Shown here piece by piece: positions 28,781-38,870 of a stretch of DNA of 64,000 bases. The notes under the pieces were generated by a model that saw nothing but the letters and a program-made list of their open reading frames with translations, did no database searches and was not told the origin of the DNA. A program made the translations under genes and the position numbers. The stretch is from Pseudomonas sp. NFR16 (lineage in GTDB: Bacteria > Pseudomonadota > Gammaproteobacteria > Pseudomonadales > Pseudomonadaceae): assembly GCF_900108875.1 (NCBI RefSeq), contig NZ_FNYJ01000003.1, positions 145,969-209,968 of the forward strand, written 5' to 3'. Positions within the stretch are counted from its first letter, which is position 1; each line of letters starts with the position of its first letter.

Positions 28781-29929
28781 ATGACTGAGACGACTGGCAA
28801 AATCAACCTGTTGGGCCTGACCCAACCGGAAATGGAAAAATTCTTCGAGTCAATCGGGGAGAAACGCTTCCGCGCCGGTCAGGTCATGAAGTGGATTCAC
28901 CATTTTGGCGTCGATAATTTCGAAGCCATGACGAACGTCGGCAAGGCGCTGCGCGAAAAGCTCGAGCGTCGAGCCGAAATTCGTGGTCCCGAAGTCGTCA
29001 GCGAGGACATCTCAAGCGACGGCACCCGTAAGTGGGTGGTGCGCGTGGCGTCCGGCAGCTGCGTCGAGACCGTTTACATTCCGCAGGGCAAACGCGGCAC
29101 CTTGTGTGTGTCGTCCCAGGCGGGCTGCGCGCTGGACTGCAGTTTTTGCTCCACCGGCAAGCAAGGCTTCAACAGCAACCTCACCGCCGCCGAAGTCATC
29201 GGCCAGGTGTGGATTGCCAACAAATCCTTCGGCAGTGTCCCGGCCACCATCGACCGTGCCATCACCAACGTGGTGATGATGGGGATGGGCGAGCCATTGC
29301 TGAACTTCGACAATGTCGTGTCCGCCATGCATCTGATGATGGATGACCTGGGCTACGGCATTTCCAAGCGCCGGGTGACCTTGTCCACCTCTGGCGTGGT
29401 GCCAATGATCGATGAGCTTGCCAAGCACATCGACGTCTCGCTGGCCCTTTCGCTGCACGCGCCGAATGACGCGCTGCGCAACCAGCTGGTGCCGATCAAC
29501 AAGAAATATCCGCTCAAGATGTTGCTCGAGTCGTGCCGCAACTACATGTCGGCACTCGGCGAAAAGCGCGTATTGACCATCGAATACACCTTGCTCAAGG
29601 ACGTCAACGACAAGCCTGAGCACGCTGTTGAAATGATCGAGCTGCTCAAGGACACCCCTTGCAAGATCAACCTGATCCCGTTCAACCCGTTCCCGCATTC
29701 GGGTTACGAGCGTCCCAGCAATAACGCGATTCGCCGGTTCCAGGATCTGCTTCATCACGCCGGATATAACGTCACTGTACGCACCACGCGTGGCGAGGAC
29801 ATCGACGCCGCTTGCGGCCAGCTGGTCGGTCAGGTGATGGATCGCACCCGCCGCAGCGAGCGCTACATCGCCGTGCGCGAACTCAGCGCCGAGGCCGAAG
29901 GGGCTCAGGTCGCCACGGCCCGCAACTGA
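28781..29929 (+). CDS. rlmN: Dual-specificity rRNA/tRNA methyltransferase RlmN
   Basis: 382 residues, radical-SAM. It methylates C2 of A2503 in 23S rRNA and A37 in some tRNAs. The cluster-binding CxxxCxxC is C116, C120 and C123 (CALDCSFC). GEPLLNFDN and the C-terminal catalytic Cys in DIDAACGQL are present. It stands between ndk and pilF, as in P. aeruginosa. Confidence 0.96.
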   Translation: MTETTGKINLLGLTQPEMEKFFESIGEKRFRAGQVMKWIHHFGVDNFEAMTNVGKALREKLERRAEIRGPEVVSEDISSDGTRKWVVRVASGSCVETVYIPQGKRGTLCVSSQAGCALDCSFCSTGKQGFNSNLTAAEVIGQVWIANKSFGSVPATIDRAITNVVMMGMGEPLLNFDNVVSAMHLMMDDLGYGISKRRVTLSTSGVVPMIDELAKHIDVSLALSLHAPNDALRNQLVPINKKYPLKMLLESCRNYMSALGEKRVLTIEYTLLKDVNDKPEHAVEMIELLKDTPCKINLIPFNPFPHSGYERPSNNAIRRFQDLLHHAGYNVTVRTTRGEDIDAACGQLVGQVMDRTRRSERYIAVRELSAEAEGAQVATARN

Positions 29930-29955
29930 CTGCGAATTTGACTGAGAGGATCTCT

Positions 29956-30714
29956 ATGTCCCTGCGCGCTGCGCTGCTGCTGTGTCTTGCCACATTGCTG
30001 GTCGGCTGTGTTTCTACCGGCAACGTCGATCCGCTGAGCACCGGCAAGGGGCGTGAAGAGGCTCGTCAGGCATATGTGCAGTTGGGGCTGGGTTACCTGC
30101 AGCAAGGACAGATGGAGCGGGCGAAGGCACCTTTGAAGAAGGCGCTGGAACTCGACAGCTCCGACGCCGACGCCAACGCTGCCCTCGGTCTGGTGTTCCA
30201 GGCTGAAATGGAACCGGAACTGGCCAATCAGTACTACACCAAGGCGTTGTCCGCCCGTCCCAAGGATGCGCGGATCCTCAACAACTACGGCGGTTTTCTC
30301 TACGAGCAGAAGCGTTACAAGGAAGCTTATGAGCGCTTCGAGCAGGCTGCCGATGATAACCTCTACGCCGAGCGGGCTCGGGTATTCGAGAACCTTGGCA
30401 TGACCTCCCTGATGCTGGGGGATCGTGAAACGGCTCGCGAGCATTTCGACAAGGCCTTGCGACTCGATCGTCAGCAACCGCGCGCTTTGCTGGAAATGGC
30501 TGAGTTGTCTTACGAAGACAGGCATTATGTGCCGGCGCGTGACTACTACGACCGTTTCAGCCAGTTGAGCGAGCAGAATGCCCGTAGTCTGTTGCTTGGC
30601 ACGCGGCTGGCGAAGATCTATGACGATCGCAACAAGGCAGCCAGCTATGGTCTGCTACTAAAAAGACTCTATCCCGGTACGCCGGAATATCAGCAATACC
30701 TGTCGGAGCAATGA
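29956..30714 (+). CDS. pilF: Type IV pilus biogenesis lipoprotein PilF
   Basis: 252 residues from MSLRAALLLCLATLLVGC. The lipobox LVGC places the lipidated Cys at residue 18. Six or so TPR repeats follow (QAYVQLGLGYLQQGQMERA onward). PilF pilots the PilQ secretin to the outer membrane. GAGAGGA precedes the ATG. Its stop overlaps the ATG of the RodZ gene. Confidence 0.94.
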   Translation: MSLRAALLLCLATLLVGCVSTGNVDPLSTGKGREEARQAYVQLGLGYLQQGQMERAKAPLKKALELDSSDADANAALGLVFQAEMEPELANQYYTKALSARPKDARILNNYGGFLYEQKRYKEAYERFEQAADDNLYAERARVFENLGMTSLMLGDRETAREHFDKALRLDRQQPRALLEMAELSYEDRHYVPARDYYDRFSQLSEQNARSLLLGTRLAKIYDDRNKAASYGLLLKRLYPGTPEYQQYLSEQ

Positions 30715-31736
30715 TGAAAGCGGCGCATCCCGAAGTTGTAGCAGCCACTCGCTCGAACCCTGGTGAAACACTGCGTCAGGTTCGCGAGAGCAAAAACTGG
30801 TCGCTGCCAGATGTGGCTTTGAGGCTGAACCTCACCGTGACTTCCCTGAGCTATCTGGAAGCAGGCGATTTTGACAAGCTCCCCGGCCACACGTTTGCCA
30901 GGGGCTACATCCGCGCGTACGCCAAATTGATGGGGCTGGACCAGGCCGCGCTGGTCAACGAGTTCGACCAGTACACCGGCACCGACGGGAAGGGCAGCAA
31001 CGTTCATGCGCTTGGTCGCATCGAAGAGCCAGTGCGCCTGTCGCACAACATCCTGCGAATCGTCAGTCTCCTGTTGCTTATCGCCCTGATCGGCGGTGGT
31101 TTCGTGTGGTGGCAGGATCAGGCCACCCTGCGCGGCAAGGAACCGACCAATCTGGGCATGGAGCACGTCGAAGTCGAAAGCGCCGACGGTACCACCCAGA
31201 TTCATCCGCTCGACGAACCTGAAGATCAGGCTGTCGCGCAGGGCCAGGCCGAGCCTGAGCCGCTGCCCCTGAATAACGGTGACACCTCTTCCTCCGCGCC
31301 GACCACTTCGACTGCGCCTGCACCGGTGACAACGGCGCCGGCAACCGGTACTGCGCCGCCCCATGGCACGCCCGCAACGCCGGCTGCGCCCGCGCACACC
31401 ACACCGACACCTGGCACGCCTGCCGTAGCGGCCACGCCGTCTGCGGCTCAGGCACCTGCTGCCGCCGCTGCGGAAGCGGCCCCGGTCCCTGCCGGTTTCG
31501 GTCAGGTTCAGATCCGGTTCAGCGCCGATTGCTGGTTCCAGGTCACCGATGGCAACGGCAAGGTGCTGACCAGCGGCCTCAAGCGCTCCGGCGACAGCGT
31601 GGACGTCAGCGGCAAGCCGCCTCTGGCCGTGCGCCTGGGCGTGGCGCGCGCTGCACAGGTCAGCTACAACGGGCAGCCGGTCGACGTCACACCTTTCACT
31701 TCGGGCCAGACGGCTCGCATGAAGCTAGGGCAATAA
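30711..31736 (+). CDS. rodZ: RodZ-like cell shape protein
   Basis: 341 residues; ATG codons at 30711 and 30714 are adjacent and overlap the pilF stop. Domains: cytoplasmic helix-turn-helix at about 18-85 (GETLRQVRESKNWSLPDVAL), a transmembrane helix at about 112-130, a long Pro/Thr/Ala-rich periplasmic linker (about 175-262), and a C-terminal DUF4115 domain (VQIRFSADCWFQVTDGNGK). RodZ links MreB to the elongasome. ispG begins 3 bases after the stop. Confidence 0.88.
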   Translation: MMKAAHPEVVAATRSNPGETLRQVRESKNWSLPDVALRLNLTVTSLSYLEAGDFDKLPGHTFARGYIRAYAKLMGLDQAALVNEFDQYTGTDGKGSNVHALGRIEEPVRLSHNILRIVSLLLLIALIGGGFVWWQDQATLRGKEPTNLGMEHVEVESADGTTQIHPLDEPEDQAVAQGQAEPEPLPLNNGDTSSSAPTTSTAPAPVTTAPATGTAPPHGTPATPAAPAHTTPTPGTPAVAATPSAAQAPAAAAAEAAPVPAGFGQVQIRFSADCWFQVTDGNGKVLTSGLKRSGDSVDVSGKPPLAVRLGVARAAQVSYNGQPVDVTPFTSGQTARMKLGQ

Positions 31737-31739
31737 GTC

Positions 31740-32849
31740 ATGCACGGCGAATCTCCGATCAAACGTCGCGAATCTCGTAAAATCTGGGTCGGCTCCGTGC
31801 CGGTCGGCGGTGACGCGCCGATCGCTGTACAGAGCATGACCAACAGCGACACCAATGATGTTGCCGCCACCGTTGCGCAGATCAATCGTCTGGAAGCGGC
31901 CGGGGTGGACATTGTCCGCGTATCCGTTCCGGACATGGATGCCGCCGAGGCATTCGGGCGCATCAAGCAGTTGGTCAAGGTGCCACTGGTGGCCGATATT
32001 CATTTCGACTACAAGATTGCATTGCGCGTGGCGGAACTGGGCGTCGACTGCCTGCGCATCAACCCGGGCAATATCGGCCGTGAAGACCGCGTGCGTGCCG
32101 TGGTCGACGCAGCGCGCGACCGCGGCATCCCGATCCGTATCGGTGTCAACGCCGGTTCGCTGGAAAAAGACCTGCAGAAGAAATACGGCGAGCCGACGCC
32201 AGCAGCGCTGGTCGAGTCGGCACTGCGCCACGTCGAGCACCTTGATCGCCTGGATTTCCAGGACTTCAAGGTCAGCGTCAAGGCTTCCGATGTGTTCATG
32301 GCAGTGGAGGCTTACCGCCTGCTGGCCAGGCAAATCGTCCAGCCATTGCACCTTGGCATCACCGAAGCGGGTGGTTTGCGTTCAGGCACAGTGAAATCGG
32401 CCGTCGGCCTAGGTATGCTGCTGGCCGAAGGAATCGGCGATACCATCCGTATCTCGCTGGCCGCCGATCCCGTTGAAGAGGTCAAAGTCGGTTACGACAT
32501 CCTCAAGTCGCTGCACCTGCGTTCCCGAGGCATCAACTTCATCGCCTGCCCGAGTTGCTCGCGGCAGAATTTCGATGTGGTCAAGACCATGAACGAGCTG
32601 GAAGGGCGCCTTGAAGATCTGCTGGTCCCGCTGGATGTCGCGGTGATCGGTTGCGTGGTGAACGGTCCGGGCGAAGCCAAGGAGGCCCATATCGGTCTCA
32701 CCGGTGGTACGCCAAACCTGATCTACATCGACGGCAAACCATCGCAAAAGCTGACCAATGACAATCTTGTGGACGAGCTGGAGCGCTTGATCCGTGAGAA
32801 AGCGGCCGAAAAGGCCCAGGCCGATGCAGCGCTGATCGTTCGCGGCTAA
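31740..32849 (+). CDS. ispG: 4-hydroxy-3-methylbut-2-en-1-yl diphosphate synthase
   Basis: 369 residues. IspG converts MEcPP to HMBPP in the MEP isoprenoid pathway using a [4Fe-4S] cluster. Cluster cysteines are visible in [10 protein letters not shown] and [13 protein letters not shown], and the TIM-barrel begins with [12 protein letters not shown]. The flavodoxin/ferredoxin requirement links it to Fe-S supply. It sits between rodZ and hisS. Confidence 0.96.
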   Translation: MHGESPIKRRESRKIWVGSVPVGGDAPIAVQSMTNSDTNDVAATVAQINRLEAAGVDIVRVSVPDMDAAEAFGRIKQLVKVPLVADIHFDYKIALRVAELGVDCLRINPGNIGREDRVRAVVDAARDRGIPIRIGVNAGSLEKDLQKKYGEPTPAALVESALRHVEHLDRLDFQDFKVSVKASDVFMAVEAYRLLARQIVQPLHLGITEAGGLRSGTVKSAVGLGMLLAEGIGDTIRISLAADPVEEVKVGYDILKSLHLRSRGINFIACPSCSRQNFDVVKTMNELEGRLEDLLVPLDVAVIGCVVNGPGEAKEAHIGLTGGTPNLIYIDGKPSQKLTNDNLVDELERLIREKAAEKAQADAALIVRG

Positions 32850-32870
32850 CCCAGTTTCCAAGGAATTTTT

Positions 32871-34160
32871 GTGAGTAAGTCTCTGCAAGCCATTCGTGGC
32901 ATGAACGACATCCTGCCGGACCAGACGCCGCTGTGGCGCTACTTCGAAGGTACCGTATCGCGTTTGCTGGATAACTACGGCTATCGTCAGATCCGCATGC
33001 CGATCGTTGAGTTCACCGACCTGTTCAAACGCTCGATCGGCGAAGTCACCGACATCGTCGAAAAGGAGATGTATACCTTTGCCGACCGCAACGGCGACTC
33101 GCTGACCCTACGCCCTGAAGGCACGGCTGCGTGCGTACGTGCGGTGCTGGAGCATGGCATCACCGGCGGTGGCCAGGTCCAGAAACTCTGGTACATCGGT
33201 CCGATGTTCCGTCATGAGCGTCCACAAAAGGGCCGCTATCGTCAGTTCCATCAGATTGGCGTCGAAGTCTTCAACCTCGACGGTCCGGACATCGATGCCG
33301 AGCTCATCGTGCTGACATGGCGTCTCTGGGGCCTGTTGGGCATCCGTAATGCGGTCAAGCTGGAGCTCAACAGTCTGGGCACCAGCGAAGCACGCGCTCG
33401 TTATCGTGAAGCACTGGTTGCCTATCTTTCCGCCCGTATCGGTCAACTGGATGAAGACAGCCAGCGCCGGTTGAAGACCAACCCGTTGCGTGTGCTCGAC
33501 ACCAAGCACCCTGAAACCCAGGCTGTCCTGGTCGACGCGCCGAAACTGGCGGACTACCTGGACGAAGAGTCCCGGGTTCACTTCGAAGGCCTGAAAGCGC
33601 GTCTGGACGCCGCGGGCATTCCGTATGTGATCAACCCGAAGCTGGTTCGTGGCCTGGATTACTACAGCAAGACCGTTTTCGAATGGGTGACCGATCAGTT
33701 GGGCGCTCAGGGTACCGTTTGTGCGGGCGGTCGTTACGACGGACTGGTCGAGCAGATGGGCGGCAAGCCAACCGCCGGCGTCGGTTTTGCGATGGGTATC
33801 GAGCGGCTGGTTCTGCTGCTGGAAACGCTGGAACAGGTACCGGAAGAAATCTCCCGTACGCTCGACGTCTACGTCTGTGCGTTCGGCGAAGCCGCCGAGC
33901 TTGCAGCATTGGCGTTGTCCGAGCGTCTGCGTGATCAGGCGCCGACTCTGCGTCTGCAGGTCAATGCCGGCGCGGGCAGTTTCAAGAGCCAGTTCAAAAA
34001 GGCCGACAAGAGCGGTGCGCTGTACGCATTGATCCTCGGTGACGAGGAACTGGCTCGCAAGGAGGTGGGCGTCAAGCCTCTGCGCGGTCAGGGTGAACAA
34101 CAAAATATTGCCTGGGATGCTCTGTCCGAGCACCTGGCCGCCTGCATCGTGCAGGGTTGA
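32871..34160 (+). CDS. hisS: Histidyl-tRNA synthetase
   Basis: 429 residues, class II synthetase. It has the start [15 protein letters not shown], motif 2 [17 protein letters not shown], the histidine-specific loop [15 protein letters not shown], and motif 3 [15 protein letters not shown], followed by the anticodon-binding domain. The start codon is GTG with AAGGA 9 bases upstream. It lies in the ispG-hisS-yfgM-bamB-der run. Confidence 0.96.
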   Translation: MSKSLQAIRGMNDILPDQTPLWRYFEGTVSRLLDNYGYRQIRMPIVEFTDLFKRSIGEVTDIVEKEMYTFADRNGDSLTLRPEGTAACVRAVLEHGITGGGQVQKLWYIGPMFRHERPQKGRYRQFHQIGVEVFNLDGPDIDAELIVLTWRLWGLLGIRNAVKLELNSLGTSEARARYREALVAYLSARIGQLDEDSQRRLKTNPLRVLDTKHPETQAVLVDAPKLADYLDEESRVHFEGLKARLDAAGIPYVINPKLVRGLDYYSKTVFEWVTDQLGAQGTVCAGGRYDGLVEQMGGKPTAGVGFAMGIERLVLLLETLEQVPEEISRTLDVYVCAFGEAAELAALALSERLRDQAPTLRLQVNAGAGSFKSQFKKADKSGALYALILGDEELARKEVGVKPLRGQGEQQNIAWDALSEHLAACIVQG

Positions 34161-34196
34161 AGCTGATAAACAGCCGAATTAGAGAGGAGTATTGGG

Positions 34197-34838
34197 GTGT
34201 CGAGTACCGATGATGAACAGCTGGCGGCGGTAAAGGACTGGTGGCAGCGTAACGGCAAGCCCCTGGTCACCGGCGGTCTGCTCGCGGTTATCGTGGTGTT
34301 GGGCTGGCAGGCCTGGCATCGCTATCAGAACAACCAGGCACAAGGTGCTTCGGCCCTGTATCAGCAATTGCTGGAAACCGCGTTGACGCCAAGCGGCCAG
34401 GCTGACGCAGGCCGCGTGGCCGAAATCGCCGGCAAGCTGAAGAGCGATTTCGCTGGCACGGCGTACGCCCAGTACGGCAGCCTGTTCGTGGCGAAAGTCG
34501 CTGTGGACACCGGCAAGCTGGATGACGCAGCCAACGAACTGAAGTCGGTCACCGACAAGCCAGCCAACGCGACGCTGGGCGAGATCGCCCGCCAGCGTCT
34601 GGCGCGTGTGCTCGCGGCACAGAACAAGGCTGAAGACGCACTGAAGCTGCTCGACGGCCAGCCTGACAAGGCCTTCCTTGCCAGCCGCGAAGAGCTGCGC
34701 GGCGACCTGCTGGTTCAGTTGGGTCGTACCGACGACGCTTATGCTGCCTACAAAAAGGCCAAAGCTGCGCTTTCCGAAGAAGCGGCAGTGGGTGGCCTGC
34801 AAATGAAGCTCGACGATCTGGCGAAAGGGGATGCGTGA
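34197..34838 (+). CDS. YfgM-like SecYEG-associated TPR protein
   Basis: 213 residues from a GTG start. A short cytoplasmic N-terminus and one transmembrane helix at about residues 23-40 (PLVTGGLLAVIVVLGWQAW) anchor a periplasmic TPR-like domain (GDLLVQLGRTDDAYAAYKKA). YfgM/PpiD binds the Sec translocon and helps chaperone exported proteins. It overlaps the upstream region of bamB; the bamB start codon lies 2 bases after its stop. Confidence 0.88.
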   Translation: MSSTDDEQLAAVKDWWQRNGKPLVTGGLLAVIVVLGWQAWHRYQNNQAQGASALYQQLLETALTPSGQADAGRVAEIAGKLKSDFAGTAYAQYGSLFVAKVAVDTGKLDDAANELKSVTDKPANATLGEIARQRLARVLAAQNKAEDALKLLDGQPDKAFLASREELRGDLLVQLGRTDDAYAAYKKAKAALSEEAAVGGLQMKLDDLAKGDA

Positions 34839-34839
34839 C

Positions 34840-35982
34840 GTGATTCGTTGGAAACATGCAGCATTGCTGGCTCTGGCCGTTCTGGCCGCGGGTTGCAGCA
34901 GCAACAGCAAGAAGGAATTGCCTCCAGCCGAGCTGGTCGATTTCAAGGAAGAAGTGTCCCTGCAGAAGTTGTGGAGTCGTTCGGTCGGTGACGGTCAGGG
35001 CGAGATCTACAACATGCTGGTTCCAGCGATCGACGGCGAGAACATCTACGCCGCCGATGCCAACGGTCTGGTCATGGCGATCAACCGCAGCAACGGCGAC
35101 GTGGTCTGGAAGAAAGAGCTCGAGCGTCCGGTCTCCGGTGCGGTCGGCGTAGGCTACGGCATGGTCATGCTCGGCACGCTGCGTGGCGAAGTCATTGTCC
35201 TTGACGAAGCCACCGGCGAGCAGAAGTGGAAAGCCAAGGCGACCAGCGAAGTGCTGTCGGCTCCGGCCACCAACGGTAATGTCGTGGTCGCGCAGACCCA
35301 GGACGACCGCGTGATCGGTTACGACGCCGCCACCGGCGATCAGCGCTGGATCTACGAAAGCAGTCCTGCGGTTCTGACCCTGCGCGGCACGGGCGCTCCG
35401 ATCGTCACCAATCAGTTGGCCATCGCCGGTCTGTCGACGGGTAAGGTCGTGGCACTGGACGTCAACAACGGTGTGCCTGCGTGGGAGCAACGCGTTGCCA
35501 TCCCCCAAGGTCGCTCCGAGCTGGATCGCGTCGTTGACATCGACGGCGGCCTGCTGCTTTCGGGCAATACCCTGTATGTCGCCACCTATCAGGGCCGAGT
35601 TGCCGGGCTCGAACTGCAAAGCGGCCGCGTGCTGTGGCAGCGTGACGCTTCGAGCTATTCGGGCGTGGCCCAGGGCTTCGGCAGCGTTTATGTCTCTCTG
35701 GCCAGCGGTACGGTCGAGGGCATCGATGAGCGTTCTTCCACCGGTCTGTGGAGCAACGACTCACTGGCACGTCGCCAACTGGGCGCGCCGGAAGTGTTTT
35801 CCAGCTACGTAGCGGTCGGCGACATGGAAGGTTATCTGCACCTGCTCAGTCAGGTCGACGGTCACTTCGTCGCGCGCGAACGCATCGACAGCGATGGCTT
35901 GCGTGCCCGCCCGCTGGTTTCGGGCAACACCATTTACGTCTTCGGTAACAGCGGCAAGCTCGAAGCCCTGACGATCAAGTAG
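34840..35982 (+). CDS. bamB: Outer-membrane assembly lipoprotein BamB
   Basis: 380 residues from GTG at 34840 (M-IRWKHAALLALAVLAAGC), preferred over ATG 34831 because AAGGGG lies 9 bases before the GTG but abuts the ATG, and because homologues begin there. The lipobox LAAGC gives lipidated Cys19. An eight-bladed beta-propeller of PQQ-like repeats follows (GDVVWKKELERPVSGAVGV). BamB is part of the BAM complex for outer-membrane proteins. Confidence 0.94.
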   Translation: MIRWKHAALLALAVLAAGCSSNSKKELPPAELVDFKEEVSLQKLWSRSVGDGQGEIYNMLVPAIDGENIYAADANGLVMAINRSNGDVVWKKELERPVSGAVGVGYGMVMLGTLRGEVIVLDEATGEQKWKAKATSEVLSAPATNGNVVVAQTQDDRVIGYDAATGDQRWIYESSPAVLTLRGTGAPIVTNQLAIAGLSTGKVVALDVNNGVPAWEQRVAIPQGRSELDRVVDIDGGLLLSGNTLYVATYQGRVAGLELQSGRVLWQRDASSYSGVAQGFGSVYVSLASGTVEGIDERSSTGLWSNDSLARRQLGAPEVFSSYVAVGDMEGYLHLLSQVDGHFVARERIDSDGLRARPLVSGNTIYVFGNSGKLEALTIK

Positions 35983-35999
35983 TGGCTGTCTATGCTTGA

Positions 36000-36032
36000 G
36001 GGGCCGTGTCGCGGCTTCCCTCGAGCGGCCCC
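36000..36032 (+). terminator. Hairpin downstream of bamB
   Basis: GGGGCCG (36000-36006) pairs with CGGCCCC (36026-36032) around a 19-base loop, 17 bases after the bamB stop. The T run is weak (GGTTTC). It may attenuate read-through toward der. Confidence 0.45.
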
Positions 36033-36077
36033 GGTTTCATGGGGCCTGCGGCGCCTGAGGTGTCGCTCCGAACTCCG

Positions 36078-36100
36078 GCCGCTGCCTTGCAGCGGCTTTT
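36078..36100 (+). terminator. Terminator-like hairpin before der
   Basis: GCCGCTGC (36078-36085) pairs with GCAGCGGC (36089-36096) around a 3-base loop and is followed by TTTT. Only 32 bases remain to the der ATG. Confidence 0.6.
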
Positions 36101-36132
36101 GTATTTTCTGAAATAACGAAGTGGAGAGCCGC

Positions 36133-37602
36133 ATGGTTCCCGTAATCGCCCTGGTGGGTCGACCGAACGTCGGCAAGTCCACCTTGTTCAATCGCCTGAC
36201 CAGGACTCGCGACGCCATCGTCGGCGACTTGTCCGGTCTGACCCGTGATCGCCAGTACGGTGAGGCCAAGTGGCAAGGGCGTACCTACATCCTGATCGAC
36301 ACCGGCGGTATTTCCGGTGACGAACACGGCATGGACGAAAAAATGGCCGAGCAATCCCTGCTGGCCATCGAAGAAGCCGATGTCGTGTTGTTCCTCGTTG
36401 ACGCCAAGGCAGGCTTCACGGCCGCCGACCAGATGATTGGCGAGCACCTGCGCAAGCGCAACAAGACTTCCTACGTGATCGCTAACAAGGTCGACAACAT
36501 CGACCCTGACATGGCCCGCGCCGAATTCGCGCCGCTGGGCATGGGCGATGCAATCCCGATCGCGGGTGCACACGGTCGCGGCATCACTCAGATGCTGGAA
36601 ATCGCGCTGCGCGAATTTCCCAAGGACGCGGACGAAGCTGAAGACGGCGAGGACGAAGATGTCGCTGAGGGTGAAGAAGCCAAGCGTATTCCCGGTCCGA
36701 GCGAGAAAGACGGTATCAAGATCGCCATCATCGGGCGTCCCAACGTCGGCAAGTCGACGCTGGTCAACCGCATGCTGGGCGAAGACCGGGTCATCGTCTA
36801 TGACCAGCCAGGCACGACGCGCGACAGTATCTACATCCCGTTTGAGCGAAACGATGAAAAGTACACGCTGATCGACACCGCAGGTGTGCGCAAGCGCGGC
36901 AAGATCCACGAGGAAGTCGAAAAGTTCTCGGTGGTGAAGACCCTCCAGGCGATCAAAGACGCCAACGTGGTGATTTTCGTGATGGACGCCCGAGAAGGGG
37001 TCGTCGACCACGACTTGAACCTGCTGGGCTTCGCGCTGGAAGCGGGCCGCGCGCTGGTGATCGCGTTGAACAAGTGGGACGGCATGGAGCCGAGCGAACG
37101 TGACTACGTGAAGACCGAACTGCAGCGCAGGCTGTTCTTCGTCGACTTTGCCGACATTCACTTCATTTCGGCACTGCACGGCACCGGCGTGGGCAACCTG
37201 TATCAATCGGTGCAGGCATCGTTCAAGTCCGCCGTTACCCGCTGGCCGACGAGCCGTCTGACCCAGATCCTCGAAGACGCCGTCAGCGAACACCAGCCGC
37301 CGATGGTCAACAGTCGCCGGATCAAGCTGCGTTATGCGCACCTGGGTGGCGCTAACCCGCCGCTGATCGTGATCCACGGCAACCAGGTCGAGAAGGTGCC
37401 GAAGTCTTACGTGCGCTACCTGGAAAACACCTACCGTCGTGTGCTCAAGCTGGTCGGTACGCCGATCCGCATCGAGTTCAAGGGTGGCGAAAACCCGTAC
37501 GAAGGCAACAAGAACACGCTGACTGATCGTCAGGTCAACAAGAAGCGCCGTTTGATGTCGCACCACAAGAAAGCCGAGAAGAAGCGCAAGGACAAGCGCT
37601 GA
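36133..37602 (+). CDS. der: Ribosome-associated GTPase Der (EngA)
   Basis: 489 residues from [17 protein letters not shown]; a GTG at 36121 would add four residues but lies before the GGAGA ribosome binding site. There are two tandem G domains, each with GRPNVGKST (near residues 8 and about 200), DTGG/DTAG and NKxD motifs, separated by an acidic linker ([18 protein letters not shown]), and a C-terminal KH-like domain ending in a lysine-rich tail. Der is essential for 50S subunit maturation. Confidence 0.95.
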   Translation: MVPVIALVGRPNVGKSTLFNRLTRTRDAIVGDLSGLTRDRQYGEAKWQGRTYILIDTGGISGDEHGMDEKMAEQSLLAIEEADVVLFLVDAKAGFTAADQMIGEHLRKRNKTSYVIANKVDNIDPDMARAEFAPLGMGDAIPIAGAHGRGITQMLEIALREFPKDADEAEDGEDEDVAEGEEAKRIPGPSEKDGIKIAIIGRPNVGKSTLVNRMLGEDRVIVYDQPGTTRDSIYIPFERNDEKYTLIDTAGVRKRGKIHEEVEKFSVVKTLQAIKDANVVIFVMDAREGVVDHDLNLLGFALEAGRALVIALNKWDGMEPSERDYVKTELQRRLFFVDFADIHFISALHGTGVGNLYQSVQASFKSAVTRWPTSRLTQILEDAVSEHQPPMVNSRRIKLRYAHLGGANPPLIVIHGNQVEKVPKSYVRYLENTYRRVLKLVGTPIRIEFKGGENPYEGNKNTLTDRQVNKKRRLMSHHKKAEKKRKDKR

Positions 37603-37623
37603 TCCGGTAACGGACTTTCTCGG

Positions 37624-37650
37624 AAAAAGGCGCCAATGGCGCCTTTTTTT
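37624..37650 (+). terminator. Terminator after der
   Basis: AAAAAGGCGCC (37624-37634) pairs with GGCGCCTTTTT (37638-37648) with a 3-base loop and continuing T residues. It ends the ndk-to-der gene run. Confidence 0.9.
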
Positions 37651-37721
37651 GTACGCGACATCTGGGCTATCCTGCGGGTCCCCGTGCCGTCAAGGAGCCG
37701 GGTGTGGAGCAGGAAAACCCC

Positions 37722-38870
37722 ATGATCACCAGCAAATTGCCGAACGTTGGCACCACCATTTTCACCGTGATGTCCCAGCTTGCAGCCGAAACCGGGGCGA
37801 TCAATCTGTCTCAGGGTTTTCCCGATTTCGATGGGCCCGACGCGCTGCGTGAAGCCCTCTGCCGTCACACCATGGACGGCCACAATCAATACGCACCGAT
37901 GACCGGACTGCCCGCGCTGCGCGAGCAGGTCGCGGCCAAGATCGCGCGCGTTTACGGGCGCAGCGTGAATGCCGACAGCGAGGTCACCATCACGCCGGGC
38001 GCGACCCATGCCATTTTCTGCGCGATCCAGACCGTGGTTCGGGCGGGTGACGAGGTCATCGTTTTCGATCCGTGCTACGACAGCTACGAACCTTCCGTGG
38101 AGCTCGCCGGAGGTCGCTGCGTGCATGTGCAGCTCAAGGACGGCGACTTCTCCATCGACTGGGAGCAACTGACCGCAGCGCTGAGTCCGCGCACCCGCAT
38201 GATCATCATCAACACCCCGCACAACCCGAGCGGTGCGTTGATCACACGCGCCGAGCTGGATCAGTTGGCAGCGTTGATTCGTGATCGCGACATCTACCTT
38301 GTCAGCGACGAGGTCTATGAACACCTGGTGTTCGACGGCGTGAAGCATGCCAGCGTGCTGGCGCATGAAGAGCTTTACCAGCGCGCCTTCGTGGTCAGCT
38401 CGTTCGGCAAGACCTACCACGTAACGGGCTGGAAAACCGGCTACCTGGTGGCGCCACCCGCGCTGACTGCTGAAATGCGCAAGATTCACCAGTTCGTTGG
38501 CTTCTGCGGCGTAACACCGCTGCAATGGGCGCTGGCCGATTACATGGCGGCCTGCCCTGAGCATGTCGAGGAGTTGCCGGCGTTCTATCAAGCCAAGCGG
38601 GACTTTTTCTGCGACCGACTCGAGTCCTCGCGTTTCAGCTTCACCCGCGCGGCCGGCACTTACTTTCAACTGGTCGATTACTCGAATATTCGCCCGGACC
38701 TGAACGATGTCGACATGTCGCTGTGGATGACCCGCGAGCATGGCGTGGCGAGCATTCCTGTTTCCGTGTTTTACCAGAACCCGCCTGAAGGTCAGCGCAT
38801 CATTCGGCTGTGCTTCCCCAAGCGTGAGGAGACGCTGCGTCTGGCAGCGGAAAAACTATGCGCGATCTGA
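37722..38870 (+). CDS. PLP aminotransferase (YbdL/methionine aminotransferase-like)
   Basis: 382 residues from MITSKLPNVGTTIFTVMSQLA, with AGGA 8 bases upstream; a GTG at 37704 is less likely. It is a fold-type I class I/II aminotransferase: NLSQGFPDF, NTPHNPSG and PLP-Lys230 in SSFGKTYHVTGWKTGYL. YbdL-like enzymes transaminate methionine, glutamine or kynurenine-type amino acids with keto acids. It overlaps the omega-amidase gene by 13 bases, which suggests a coupled glutamine transaminase/omega-amidase route. Confidence 0.88.
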   Translation: MITSKLPNVGTTIFTVMSQLAAETGAINLSQGFPDFDGPDALREALCRHTMDGHNQYAPMTGLPALREQVAAKIARVYGRSVNADSEVTITPGATHAIFCAIQTVVRAGDEVIVFDPCYDSYEPSVELAGGRCVHVQLKDGDFSIDWEQLTAALSPRTRMIIINTPHNPSGALITRAELDQLAALIRDRDIYLVSDEVYEHLVFDGVKHASVLAHEELYQRAFVVSSFGKTYHVTGWKTGYLVAPPALTAEMRKIHQFVGFCGVTPLQWALADYMAACPEHVEELPAFYQAKRDFFCDRLESSRFSFTRAAGTYFQLVDYSNIRPDLNDVDMSLWMTREHGVASIPVSVFYQNPPEGQRIIRLCFPKREETLRLAAEKLCAI

